Shown piece by piece: positions 1 through 9,486 of a stretch of 40,260 nt of DNA (its first letter is position 1; each line of letters begins with the position of its first letter). Below the pieces are notes generated by a model that ran no database searches, was not told the origin of the DNA, and was given only the letters and a program-made list of their open reading frames with translations. This DNA comes from Bacillota bacterium (GTDB taxonomy: Bacteria > Bacillota > Limnochordia > DTU087): assembly GCA_012839845.1 (NCBI GenBank), contig DUMM01000124.1, forward strand, positions 1 to 40,260, written 5' to 3'. Both the position numbers and the translations under genes were made by a program.

Positions 1-1079
1 AATGCCACTACCTCTGCCAGAAGCTCACTATCAGGCCCAGCTCCCGGCACAGCGGAGAGCTGCTGGAGGGTATTGGTGAACATTGTGCCGTATTCCTTGG
101 TTGCCAAGAAACGGATAAACTCAAGGGCTGCTTCTTGGTGTTTGGTTGCGGCATTGATGCCGTAAGAACCGTCTACGTACATTGTGATGTACTTTGGCTG
201 GTCAGCAGTTTCACCCGGCACTACAAACAATCCGACTTCCAGGTCAGGGTTCATCTGGGCAAGGGTACCCAGCTCGTAGATACCGGCCAAGAACATGGCT
301 GCCATCTCTTGGGCGAACATCATCTGCATATCGGTATAGCCGACGCCCATATACTGATCCGGCAGATACGGCCTAAGTTCCAGCATCTTTTCAACGGCGG
401 CCTTGAAGCGGGGATCAGTAAAGGTGGTTTTGCCGGTTGTCACCTCTTCGAAGAAAGTGTTACCGCCGTAGAATGTCGGTGCCACCGCACCGAAGAATGT
501 CTCCAGGGTCCAACCCTCTTTACCCCCATTGGCAAAGGGAATATATCCTGCCTCTTTAACCTTGGCTGCCAGCTGCAGGAATTCATCCCAAGTGGAAGGC
601 TCCTCTAAGCCCAGCTCCCTAAAGATGGCTTTGTTGTACAGCACCTGCACCGTCTGGACGGCAAAAGGCACTCCGTAAACCCTGCCGTCAGCCCGGTTGG
701 TTGCTCCCAAGAGCACATCGCGGCTGAAGTTGGCAAGTTCGGGCACTTTGTCATCTAAAGGCATCAAGTAGCCGGCTTTGGCCAAGGGTTCCATACCGCC
801 GTAGGCCCGCAGGTGGATAATGTCAGGGCCCGAACCAGCTTGCAGCGCCGTTGCCAGAATGGTGTTGTACTCGGTGTTCCTATATGCCACAAACTCTACA
901 TTGATGTCTGGGTACTTGGCGTTAAACTCTCTGATGAACCGGTTATACGCATCGATGTCCTCTGTTCTCCAGCTCCAAAAGGTCAAATTGACCTTTTCCG
1001 CCACGGCCGCCGGGGTCAGCATCAATCCCAGGCAGGCGATGACCGTCAAGACAACCAGAGCTTTTCTTGTCATCATCAT
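1..1079 (-). CDS. ABC transporter extracellular (sugar-type) solute-binding protein, partial (C-terminus beyond window start)
   Basis: Open minus frame to the window edge, not in ORF track because no stop is inside the window. Translation MMMTRKALVVLTVIACLGLMLTPAAVAEKVNLTFWSWRTEDIDAYNRFIREFNAKYPDINVEFVAYRN... has a signal peptide and SBP_bac_1-like motifs; AGGAGGAG RBS upstream. Confidence 0.9.
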   Translation of the reverse strand, partial: MMMTRKALVVLTVIACLGLMLTPAAVAEKVNLTFWSWRTEDIDAYNRFIREFNAKYPDINVEFVAYRNTEYNTILATALQAGSGPDIIHLRAYGGMEPLAKAGYLMPLDDKVPELANFSRDVLLGATNRADGRVYGVPFAVQTVQVLYNKAIFRELGLEEPSTWDEFLQLAAKVKEAGYIPFANGGKEGWTLETFFGAVAPTFYGGNTFFEEVTTGKTTFTDPRFKAAVEKMLELRPYLPDQYMGVGYTDMQMMFAQEMAAMFLAGIYELGTLAQMNPDLEVGLFVVPGETADQPKYITMYVDGSYGINAATKHQEAALEFIRFLATKEYGTMFTNTLQQLSAVPGAGPDSELLAEVVA

Positions 1080-1363
1080 CGACTCTCCTCCTCACCTTCT
1101 TAAGCTGACCTTCGTGCCGAAAACCCCATAGCCAAGCTTCGTACTGCCCCATCACCTCCTGAATGTTGGCAATCACTGTGCATTTTCACTACTATGTTCA
1201 CCGCGTCTTTGGTTAATCCTTCTTACTTTTGTCATTTTCGTTAGAAGGTTTTTTAACCCCCGCGTCGAATTATTCGCTGTAGTATTCGCAGAAGGCGCTG
1301 CAGTACTGCTGAATTGCTCAAAACCCTTGGCCGACCGGTGGCAGCGCAAACACACAGAAAGCG

Positions 1364-2233
1364 GTGATGGACGTGAAAGACGCCTTTGAACAGAGCAGCT
1401 GCTTGATCAGACTCCGGGGACTTCTTCCCAACTTAAGACCCTCTGAGCAAAAAGTAGCGTCATATATACTTTCCCATCCGGAGAAGGTAGTTTATCTGTC
1501 CATTACTGAACTGAGCCAAATTGTCGGCGTCAGCGATGCAGCTATCGTCAAGTTCGCTCAGCGGATCGGGTACAAGGGATACCAAGATTTGAAGATCAGC
1601 TTGGCCCAGGAGCTGCCTCAGACTGGCGAACCGGTGTACGGAGAGATCGAGCTTGATGACAGTATCGGCCAGGTGAAGGAGAAGCTCTTCCACGCAAACA
1701 TCGCCGCCTTGCAGGACACCAAAGAAGTTCTCGACGACCGGGCTCTGGAAGCTGCCATAGATGCGATCCTCGGCGCCCAGCGCATCGATTTCTACGGCCT
1801 GGGTGCTTCAGGAATTGTGGCCCAAGATGCACAGCACAAATTCCTCCGCATCGGCTTCAACTGCAACGCCTATATAGACACCCACATGCAGGCCTCCATG
1901 GCTGCACTTCTGAAAAAGGGCGATGTAGCTGTAGGGATCTCCCATTCGGGCCAGACGAAGGATATCGTATCAGCCATAAGAATAGCCAACGCGGCCGGAG
2001 CTACCACCATCTGCATCACCAACTACCCGGCCTCACAAATAGCTCAGGAATCAAAGATTAAGCTGTTTACTTCTTCCCGGGAAACCACCCTGAGAAGCGG
2101 CGCTATCGCCTCCCGCATCGCTCAGTTAAGTGTCATCGACGTTCTGTATATAGGAGTGGTACTGAAAAAATACCAGACAGCCATGGAGTGCCTAGAAAAG
2201 ACCAGAAAGGCAGTATCTGACAAGCGCTTTTGA
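1364..2233 (+). CDS. RpiR/MurR-family transcriptional regulator (HTH + SIS domain)
   Basis: N-term LRPSEQKVASYILSHPEKVVYLSITELSQIVGVSDAAIVKFAQRIGYKGYQDLKISLA (HTH_6) followed by a SIS domain (GISHSGQTKDIVSAIRIANAAGATTICITN). Confidence 0.95.
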   Translation: MMDVKDAFEQSSCLIRLRGLLPNLRPSEQKVASYILSHPEKVVYLSITELSQIVGVSDAAIVKFAQRIGYKGYQDLKISLAQELPQTGEPVYGEIELDDSIGQVKEKLFHANIAALQDTKEVLDDRALEAAIDAILGAQRIDFYGLGASGIVAQDAQHKFLRIGFNCNAYIDTHMQASMAALLKKGDVAVGISHSGQTKDIVSAIRIANAAGATTICITNYPASQIAQESKIKLFTSSRETTLRSGAIASRIAQLSVIDVLYIGVVLKKYQTAMECLEKTRKAVSDKRF

Positions 2234-2260
2234 AAAAGTCACCGGAAAGGGGACCCAGCA

Positions 2261-3214
2261 GTGAAGGAATTGAAAAAATGCGGCTGCGGCGTGGAGCCGC
2301 TTGCAGACAACAGCCCCTTGACAACAGAGGCCCGCAATGAGAACTCTCTGCAGCTGGACACTATGACGACAAGGGAGATCCTGACCTTGATCAATGCCGA
2401 AGATCATAAAATCGCGCCGGCTGTAGCGGAGGTCATTCCTCAGATCACTCAGGCAGTAGAGCTCATCACCACCCGCCTAAAGGCAGGAGGGCGCCTGTTT
2501 TATGTAGGAGCCGGCACCAGCGGCCGACTTGGCATCCTGGACGTTGCGGAAATTCGGCCTACCTTCGGCATCGGATTGGATACTGTCGAAGCAATCATCG
2601 CGGGGGGAGCCAAAGCTATCACCGAAGCGGTCGAGGAGGCAGAAGACGATTTTCATCAAGGCAGCAAGGAACTGAAACGCCGAAGCATTGATGGGAATGA
2701 TGTAGTAGTGGGTATCGCAGCCAGCGGCAGTACTCCCTTTGTCCTCGGCGCTTTAGCTGCAGCCAGAGAGGTGGGAGCAGCCACCATCGGCATAGCCTGC
2801 AACTGCAACAGCCGCCTGCGGGATTACAGCGACATAACCATCGAAGTGGTGGTAGGTCCAGAGGTCCTCACCGGTTCCACCCGCATGAAGGCCGGTACAG
2901 CCCAGAAGATGGTGCTCAACATGATCAGCACCGCCACCATGGTGAAACTCGGGCAGGTTTATGAGAATCTCATGGTAGGAATGCAGATCACCAACACGAA
3001 ATTGGTACAGCGGGCCATCAGAATAGTGTCTGCCGCTGCTGGGGTATCTGCCGCTGAAGCGGTGGATTTGCTGGAAGCATCCGGAAAGGACATTAAAACA
3101 GCTATCGTCATGGGAAAACTCAAAATCGATGCTGCCTCTGCTAAGGAGCTTCTGGAACAAGCCGACGGCTATGTTCGCAAAGCCATTGCCCTTGGCTTAA
3201 ATAACCGGCGTTAG
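2261..3214 (+). CDS. murQ: N-acetylmuramic acid 6-phosphate etherase
   Basis: Characteristic FYVGAGTSGRLGILDVAEIRPTFG, AASGSTPFVLGAL and GPEVLTGSTRMKAGTAQKMVLNMISTATMVKLGQVYENLMVG motifs. Confidence 0.96.
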   Translation: MKELKKCGCGVEPLADNSPLTTEARNENSLQLDTMTTREILTLINAEDHKIAPAVAEVIPQITQAVELITTRLKAGGRLFYVGAGTSGRLGILDVAEIRPTFGIGLDTVEAIIAGGAKAITEAVEEAEDDFHQGSKELKRRSIDGNDVVVGIAASGSTPFVLGALAAAREVGAATIGIACNCNSRLRDYSDITIEVVVGPEVLTGSTRMKAGTAQKMVLNMISTATMVKLGQVYENLMVGMQITNTKLVQRAIRIVSAAAGVSAAEAVDLLEASGKDIKTAIVMGKLKIDAASAKELLEQADGYVRKAIALGLNNRR

Positions 3215-3240
3215 TTCAAGTGAGAGCGACAGGTGATCAT

Positions 3241-4254
3241 ATGAAATACATACTGGGCATCGACGGCGGTGGATCCAAGACAACGGCTATCCTGGCAGAT
3301 GAAACCGGGAAGATCCTGGGTAAGGGGAGGGGCGGGGCCAGCAACTACCAGACCATCGGTCTAGAAAATGCCGGCCAAGCCATCAAGTTCGCCGCTGCCG
3401 CTGCCGTTGAGCAGGCTGCGGAGAATTTGTCTGTCTCATGGGCCGATCTAGAAGGCAGCGTAGCAGTCGTCGCCGGACTTGCCGGGGCTGACCGGCCCCA
3501 AGATAGAGAGCGCCTCAGGGCTGCTCTTCTAGCCCAGATGCCCGTAAACCCGATTGGACTCCGCGTGGAACATGATGCCTTGGTCGCCCTGGCAGCCGCC
3601 ACAGGAAACAAACCGGGTATTATTCTCATCGCAGGCACCGGCTCCATAGCCTTCGGCATTGATAGGAACGGCCGACAAGTTCGCGCCGGAGGCTGGGGTC
3701 CCATCTTGGGCGACGAAGGAAGCGGGTATTTTATCGGCAGGGCTGCGCTCACGGCGGTGCTGTGGGAATATGACGGCCGGGGCAAACCCACCTCGCTTAC
3801 CAAAAGAATTACCTCCTACCTGCAGGTCACCCAGCCCGATGAGATAGTTCCCCTGGTTTATCAGGGACCTCTTCAAAGACCGGAAATTGCGAGGCTCGCG
3901 GAAATAGTCCTGGAGGAAGCTGCCGGCGGCGATGAAGTAAGCTGCCGCATCATTGCCGACGCTGCCGACCACCTGGTGAAACTCATCAGCGCGGTGTTAA
4001 GCAGGCTGGACTGGTGTGAGCCGGGGATACCTGCCGCTGGCACGGGAGGGCTGCTGCAGCCCGAGAATATGTTGTGGACAAACATTGCCAAAGCTCTAGC
4101 TGGAACCCATCCTCAAGTGGTGTTCGCTCCTCCAATGCTGCCCCCGGAGTTGGGTGCTGTACTGTTGGGGCGGGAAATGCTGGATACGGCCGTTGGCCAA
4201 GAAGAGTTTATTGCCAACCTCAGATGGTCCATTGAGGAAACCTCCCAGTCATAA
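3241..4254 (+). CDS. BadF/BadG/BcrA/BcrD-type ATPase, putative N-acetylglucosamine/N-acetylmuramic acid kinase
   Basis: MKYILGIDGGGSKTTAILADETGKILGKGRGGASNYQ; AGTGSIAFG; GGWGPILGDEGSGYFIGRAAL. Start placed at ATG 3241 (AGGTG upstream) rather than GTG 3220. Confidence 0.88.
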   Translation: MKYILGIDGGGSKTTAILADETGKILGKGRGGASNYQTIGLENAGQAIKFAAAAAVEQAAENLSVSWADLEGSVAVVAGLAGADRPQDRERLRAALLAQMPVNPIGLRVEHDALVALAAATGNKPGIILIAGTGSIAFGIDRNGRQVRAGGWGPILGDEGSGYFIGRAALTAVLWEYDGRGKPTSLTKRITSYLQVTQPDEIVPLVYQGPLQRPEIARLAEIVLEEAAGGDEVSCRIIADAADHLVKLISAVLSRLDWCEPGIPAAGTGGLLQPENMLWTNIAKALAGTHPQVVFAPPMLPPELGAVLLGREMLDTAVGQEEFIANLRWSIEETSQS

Positions 4255-4472
4255 TATTGGCGCAATGCTTCACAACGGCACACACAGCTATAGGGTGAAA
4301 TATCATGCCTTGCCCCGCAGCAATCTCCCACCACACAGACCGACTCTACCAATGGTGAAAAACGGCCAAATTCGTCGAAAGCGAACATCGACTCCACCTT
4401 CCTGCGGAAGTAGAATGTCAATGATTATAGGCACTTGCGAGTGCTATTTCACCGTAGATGAAGGTGGTCTCT

Positions 4473-5501
4473 ATGGGCCTGAGGGTCGGTCTCACTTATA
4501 ATCTCAAGGCAGACTGCCCCCCGGAAATGCAGACAATTGAAGATGCCGGTGCAGAGTATGAGTCGGAAGAGACAGTTGCAGGCATCGCCACGGCCTTAGA
4601 GCAGCTGGGGCATGAAGTCATCCTCTTGCCTTACAATAGGCTCTTGCCGCGGCGGCTGGCGGAAGTGCATGTTGACATCGTCTTCAACATCGCGGAGGGA
4701 TGGGTAGGGCGCAACCGAGAATCGTTGGTACCAGCCTTGTTGGAGTTTTACAATATTCCGTATACCGGTTCGGATCCCCTCACCCTCGGATTAACCCTGG
4801 ACAAGGCGCTCTGCAAACAGGTGGTCAGTGCCGCCGGAGTGCCGACTCCCAAGGGTGTGGTAGTGACCAACCCTGCCGACAGCAGGTTGGATGAACTGGA
4901 GTATCCGGTGTTTATCAAGCCAAACGCTGAAGGATCCAGCAAAGGCATCCGCAGTTGGTCGAGGGCGCACAATCCTGTTGAACTAAGGGAAAAGCTCGCT
5001 TGGGTACTGGAACACTATCGTCAGCCGGTCCTGATAGAAGAGTTTCTGCCGGGCCGAGAGTTCACCGTTGCCCTTATCGGTAACGAGAATCCCCGGATTC
5101 TGCCGGTAATGGAGATACTGCCTGGAGACCAGTGCCTGCAGGATACCGCTTTTGTCTATTCCTTCGAAGTTAAAAGCGGCAATCTGGAGCGGTTCTCCTG
5201 TCCAGCGGCTGTTGATCCCCCATTGCTGGCCCAAATCCAGCAGATTGCTCTGCAGGTTTTCACCGCAGTGGAGTGCCGAGATGTTGCGAGGATTGACATT
5301 CGTCTGGATGGAGCAGGCAACCCCAAGTTTCTAGAGATCAACCCGCTGCCGGGCCTTTCCCGAGTGAGCCTGCTGCCGTTGGAGGCTCACGCTGCAGGAA
5401 TGAGCTTCGCGCAGCTTGTGGGAGCGATTCTCTCCGCAGCCGTCAGCCGTTATCCCCATTTGAACGATAGGATCTTCTTGAAGGAGGCTGCCCTCAGCTA
5501 A
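4473..5501 (+). CDS. ATP-grasp ligase related to D-alanine-D-alanine ligases
   Basis: FNIAEGWVGRNRESLVPALLEFYNIPYTGSDPLTLGLTLDKALCKQ, PVFIKPNAEGSSKGI, RIDIRLDGAGNPKFLEINPLPGLS. AAGGTGG RBS before ATG 4473. Confidence 0.88.
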   Translation: MGLRVGLTYNLKADCPPEMQTIEDAGAEYESEETVAGIATALEQLGHEVILLPYNRLLPRRLAEVHVDIVFNIAEGWVGRNRESLVPALLEFYNIPYTGSDPLTLGLTLDKALCKQVVSAAGVPTPKGVVVTNPADSRLDELEYPVFIKPNAEGSSKGIRSWSRAHNPVELREKLAWVLEHYRQPVLIEEFLPGREFTVALIGNENPRILPVMEILPGDQCLQDTAFVYSFEVKSGNLERFSCPAAVDPPLLAQIQQIALQVFTAVECRDVARIDIRLDGAGNPKFLEINPLPGLSRVSLLPLEAHAAGMSFAQLVGAILSAAVSRYPHLNDRIFLKEAALS

Positions 5502-5502
5502 A

Positions 5503-6603
5503 ATGGAACTGATTGACGATTGGCAATGGCAAATGGCCAACAGGATCACTGATGTCGCTGCCCTGTCCCAATACGTAGACCTAACTGAAGCAGAAGCTTC
5601 GGAAATCAACACCGTCGGCAGTAAATTCCGGTGGGCTATTACCCCTTACTACGCCTCCCTCATGGATAGGCGCAATGTCAACTGTCCCATCCGCAAGCAA
5701 GCGATTCCTTCTATCTTGGAACTGAGGTGCTTCAGAGGCCTGCAGGATCCTCTGCATGAGGAGACTCAGTCTCCTGCTCCTGGACTGATTCACCGCTATC
5801 CGGACCGGGTAGCGCTTACGGTCAGCTCTGTCTGTGCAGTGTACTGCCGCCACTGCACCCGCAAACGCTTCGTTGGTCAGCCGGTACCTCGCACTACTTG
5901 GAGTGCTGTCAGTGCTGGGATCGAATATATAAGGCAAACCGAGGCAATTCGAGACGTGCTCATTACCGGCGGAGATCCTTTCATCCTCCCCGATGAACGC
6001 CTAGAACGCATCCTAAAGGAGCTGCGGTCCATTGACCATGTGGAAATTATCCGCTTTGGAACAAGGACCCCTTGCACCATGCCTCAGCGCATCACGACAA
6101 AGCTGTGCGACATGCTGGCCAAGTATCATCCCGTGTGGGTCAATACCCATTTCAACCATCCCCGGGAACTGACGGAAGAAGCCGCGCAGGCTGTAGATAG
6201 GCTGCTGCGGGCAGGTATTCCGGTGGGCAATCAAAGCGTTTTGCTGCGGGGGATTAACGACGATATAGATACAATGAAAAAGCTGCTTCACGGGCTGCTG
6301 AAAATGCGGGTAAGACCGTATTACCTTTACCAGTGCGACCCGGTCATCGGAACAGAGCACTTCTGGACCCCCCTAGAGACAGGTCTTGACCTCATCGACC
6401 AACTTCAGGGTTACACTACAGGATTCGCCGTTCCCCAGTTCATCGTCGACAGCCCTATCGGGAAAATCCCCGTCAGCCGCTCCCGGCTGCTGGAACTAAC
6501 CGAGGATCATGCTGTGTTAAGAAACTACGAAGGGAAAACCATTACAATCTCTTACCCTATGCAGCTTCACTCCCACAGTATCCTGCCTGCAGCGTGTCAG
6601 TGA
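5503..6603 (+). CDS. KamA-family radical SAM aminomutase (lysine 2,3-aminomutase-like)
   Basis: VCAVYCRHCTRKRF (CxxxCxxC radical SAM), GGDPFILPDERLERIL, RPYYLYQCDPVIGTEHFWTP, PQFIVDSPIGKIPV. Starts 1 nt after the stop of the upstream gene. Confidence 0.92.
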   Translation: MELIDDWQWQMANRITDVAALSQYVDLTEAEASEINTVGSKFRWAITPYYASLMDRRNVNCPIRKQAIPSILELRCFRGLQDPLHEETQSPAPGLIHRYPDRVALTVSSVCAVYCRHCTRKRFVGQPVPRTTWSAVSAGIEYIRQTEAIRDVLITGGDPFILPDERLERILKELRSIDHVEIIRFGTRTPCTMPQRITTKLCDMLAKYHPVWVNTHFNHPRELTEEAAQAVDRLLRAGIPVGNQSVLLRGINDDIDTMKKLLHGLLKMRVRPYYLYQCDPVIGTEHFWTPLETGLDLIDQLQGYTTGFAVPQFIVDSPIGKIPVSRSRLLELTEDHAVLRNYEGKTITISYPMQLHSHSILPAACQ

Positions 6604-6648
6604 GGCGAGAATCTTAGCAGTCCAGGAGTGGAACTAGCGGAGAATACA

Positions 6649-6676
6649 AGGGGTGTGCCTCTGCACACCCCTGTGT
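6649..6676 (+). terminator. Hairpin/putative terminator downstream of the aminomutase gene
   Basis: AGGGGTGTGC-CTCT-GCACACCCCT perfect 10-bp stem followed by GTGTTT (weak T-tract). Confidence 0.55.
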
Positions 6677-6841
6677 TTCAATGCAATCCGCTTGAGTTCC
6701 CGGGTATACGGAATAGGATTGAGACACAAATCTGCTGTCCCGATGCGCATTGCCGGATCAGTCCCAGTGAAGAGGAAATCACCGCCCTATGCAGAACTAT
6801 GATTGTACCTAATGAACCTATAAGACAAAGGGGGTTCAACG

Positions 6842-7360
6842 ATGGCCGACCAGAAGCGCGTTGCGGTGTTGGTTGAGCGGGACTATGAGGATCTTGAGCT
6901 TTGGTATCCCTATTTGCGCCTCGTTGAGGCGGGATGCAATGTCAGTATCGTCGGTCCTGAAGCTGACAAGGAGTATCTCAGCAAGCACGGCTACCCCATC
7001 AAATCTTGCACCTGTATGGTAGATGCCAATAAACAGCAGTGGGACGCGGTAGTCGTTCCCGGCGGCTGGGCACCGGATCGGCTCCGCCGCTATCCCGAGA
7101 TGGTAGAACTGGTCCGGAAAGTCAACCAGCAGGGAGGCATTGTTGCTGCAATTTGCCACGGCCCATCACTACTTGTCTCCGCCGATATAGTACGGGGCAA
7201 GAAGGTGACATCTTACGACGCCATTAAAGATGACCTCATCCACGCCGGGGCCAATTGGACTGATGCGGAAGTGGTAGTCGACGGGAATTTGATCACCTCC
7301 CGCACCCCTGCGGATCTAGTCCCCTTCATGAAGGCAGTCCTGGCGGGGTTAGGACTGTAG
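6842..7360 (+). CDS. DJ-1/PfpI family protein
   Basis: KRVAVLVERDYEDLELWYPYLRL..., VVVPGGWAPDRLRRYPEMVELVR, GGIVAAICHGPSLLVSADIVRGKKVTSY (nucleophile elbow AICHGP). Confidence 0.93.
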   Translation: MADQKRVAVLVERDYEDLELWYPYLRLVEAGCNVSIVGPEADKEYLSKHGYPIKSCTCMVDANKQQWDAVVVPGGWAPDRLRRYPEMVELVRKVNQQGGIVAAICHGPSLLVSADIVRGKKVTSYDAIKDDLIHAGANWTDAEVVVDGNLITSRTPADLVPFMKAVLAGLGL

Positions 7361-7363
7361 AAA

Positions 7364-7405
7364 AAAAGGGGTGCCGGGAAACCAAAAGTTCCCGGCACCC
7401 CTTTT
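7364..7405. terminator. Bidirectional intrinsic terminator between convergent PfpI and rtcB genes
   Basis: AAAAGGGGTGCCGGGAA-ACCAAAAG-TTCCCGGCACCCCTTTT, perfect 17-bp inverted repeat with A-tract/T-tract flanks. Confidence 0.9.
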
Positions 7406-7416
7406 GTCCACCGGTT

Positions 7417-8640
7417 CTAGCCTTTTACCACCGCAACTGTCCTCAGTCTCAGCACCGGTTCGACAAGGTCCAGTTGGTACTTCAGCACCTCATTGATATC
7501 CTTATACGCCCATCTCGACTCTTCTGCCACATCAGACCGCTTCCGCTTGCCCAGCACTACATTCTGCGACTTAAGATCCTCAATAACGTCCTGCACGCTG
7601 AACTGCTTAAGAGCTTCATTTCTGCTCATCACCCGGCCGGCGCCGTGGGAACAGCTGCAGAAGGATTCGGGATTGCCCTTTCCTTTCACTATATAGCTAA
7701 AAGAGCCCATGGCACCGGGGATGATACCGTATTCGTCCTTACCAGCCCGAATGGCACCTTTGCGGTGAACCCATACATCCCTGCCGAAGTGGTTCTCCAG
7801 GACGGCGTAGTTGTGATGAGCATCAATTTCTAAGATTATGCGCACATCATCGACAGCGGCATACCTAAACAGGTTTTCAAAAACAATCTCCTTCAGCCGC
7901 TGCATCATCAGCGCCCGATTCTCTTTGGCAAACCCCAGGGCCATGTTCATCCAAGCGATATACGCCTTTCCCTCCGGCGTATCAGTAGGCAGATATGCCA
8001 GCTGCCATTCCCGGGGTATCGGAGACTTGAGCTGAGCATTGAGGGTCTGTGCCCGTTTGTCAAAGGCACGGCAGATCTGCAGTCCCAAGTTGCGGGACCC
8101 CGAATGCACCATGAGCCCCAATCTGCCTTCATCGTCGACCTGCAGCTCTATAAAATGATTGCCGCTGCCTAAGGTGCCCAACTGGTAATAAGCCCTCTCG
8201 ATTTCCTTCTCCAGTTCCGGCATGGGATAAGCCGGCGGTTTGAACCCATCCAGAACCTTGGAAGGCTGCGGCGTCTTTTGGTGATCAAAACCGGTGGGAA
8301 TGCTTCTCATAATGTCTCCCACGATCTTTTCAGCCAAAGTACCGTTATTCACTTTCACTTCATTGAGGAGATCTGCAGGCAAGTCAATATGGACAAAGGA
8401 TACACCGCAGCCAATATCATTGCCGACCGCGTTGGGAATGATGGCATCTTCTGCAGCCAGCACCCCTCCAATAGGCATTCCGTAGCCGGCGTGGCAGTCC
8501 GGCAAGAGGACCACATGGCGGAAAGCACAGGGCAAGTTGGCCAAATTGATCGCCTGTTGCATGCAGGTTGGCTCAACTTGAGCAGGGTCCTCCAGCCAGA
8601 CCCTAATAGGTTTGTTGGCTACAGCTTTCAGTACAAACAT
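7417..8640 (-). CDS. rtcB: RtcB family RNA ligase
   Basis: GYGMPIGGVLAAEDAIIPNAVGNDIGCGVSFV, MVHSGSRNLGLQICRAF, HRKGAIRAGKDEYGIIPGAMGSFSYIVKGKGN, SCSHGAGRVMSRNEA. Confidence 0.95.
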   Translation of the reverse strand: MFVLKAVANKPIRVWLEDPAQVEPTCMQQAINLANLPCAFRHVVLLPDCHAGYGMPIGGVLAAEDAIIPNAVGNDIGCGVSFVHIDLPADLLNEVKVNNGTLAEKIVGDIMRSIPTGFDHQKTPQPSKVLDGFKPPAYPMPELEKEIERAYYQLGTLGSGNHFIELQVDDEGRLGLMVHSGSRNLGLQICRAFDKRAQTLNAQLKSPIPREWQLAYLPTDTPEGKAYIAWMNMALGFAKENRALMMQRLKEIVFENLFRYAAVDDVRIILEIDAHHNYAVLENHFGRDVWVHRKGAIRAGKDEYGIIPGAMGSFSYIVKGKGNPESFCSCSHGAGRVMSRNEALKQFSVQDVIEDLKSQNVVLGKRKRSDVAEESRWAYKDINEVLKYQLDLVEPVLRLRTVAVVKG

Positions 8641-8682
8641 TTCACCACCCCTTGGCCAATGATACCCGCCAGGAGTTTTGGT

Positions 8683-9486
8683 CTATAAGTTGTTCTTCAA
8701 CCACTCCCAACCTTTACGGAAACCTTGGGCATGATCGGTTTTGCCTTCATATTCTACACACCATACGCCTTGGTAATTTGCCCTCTTCAAGCATTCTACC
8801 GCCCAGCGGAGGTCCAACTCGCCTTCACCCAGCGCCGTTCCTTCGTATTCCGCCAAACTGTTCCTGCCATCTTTCATATGGACGTGCAGCACCCAGGGTG
8901 CAATTTTCTCGTAGAATTCGTTAACCTTTTCCAAAGGATGTCCCGCCCAGCGGTAGTTCATGGTATCCAGATTTGCACCCATGTTCTTGCTGTCTACAGC
9001 TTTCAGCAGTTTAACCTGAAGATCCGCATCATTGGTTACCAGCCCGTGATTATCCAAGGCAAATTTGAAGTCTTCCTGCTCGACAAAATCCCGGCAGCGG
9101 CTGAAACCTTCAATCATGAGATCCAGCCATCGCTCCTCGGGTACGCCCTCTTTGGGCCAGCCTCCATCTACCCGCAGCAGTCTGGTACCGAGTACAGCCG
9201 CCAATCGGCACACGTGCTTTAGGCGCTCCACTTGAAACTCCATGGCCTCTTGGTTGGCAACCAAGAAATCATTTTGCGCAGCCAGAGCGGAAACTCTTAT
9301 TCCTCGGCGGTCCAACTGGGTACGAACCCGTTGAGCAGCGGCCAAGGCCTCTTCATAGCTCTGTCCCTCTTCCCAAATGTCTTCAGCCAAAAGTTCCACA
9401 TATTCAAACCCAACCTCAGCAGCAAAGTCTAAGAAAGCCTCCAAATCTCCCGGAAAGTTGTAGTGGACTGCCCCTATCTTCGCCAT
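8683..9486 (-). CDS. Sugar phosphate isomerase/epimerase (AP endonuclease family 2 TIM barrel)
   Basis: FLDFAAEVGFEYVELLAEDIW, FALDNHGLVTNDADLQVKLLKAVDSKNMGANLDTMN, VLHVHMKDG, GEGELDLRWAVECLKRANYQGVWCVEYEG. Confidence 0.88.
   Translation of the reverse strand: MAKIGAVHYNFPGDLEAFLDFAAEVGFEYVELLAEDIWEEGQSYEEALAAAQRVRTQLDRRGIRVSALAAQNDFLVANQEAMEFQVERLKHVCRLAAVLGTRLLRVDGGWPKEGVPEERWLDLMIEGFSRCRDFVEQEDFKFALDNHGLVTNDADLQVKLLKAVDSKNMGANLDTMNYRWAGHPLEKVNEFYEKIAPWVLHVHMKDGRNSLAEYEGTALGEGELDLRWAVECLKRANYQGVWCVEYEGKTDHAQGFRKGWEWLKNNL

Noticed and set aside
3345-3972. Two overlapping minus ORFs (152 and 147 aa) opposite the BadF-type kinase
   Set aside because: Shadow ORFs of a clear kinase coding frame; no domain motifs.
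5503-6603. Aminomutase as EpmB (EF-P beta-lysylation)
   Set aside because: No EpmA or EF-P gene in the window; the partner is an ATP-grasp ligase. Not fully excluded genome-wide.
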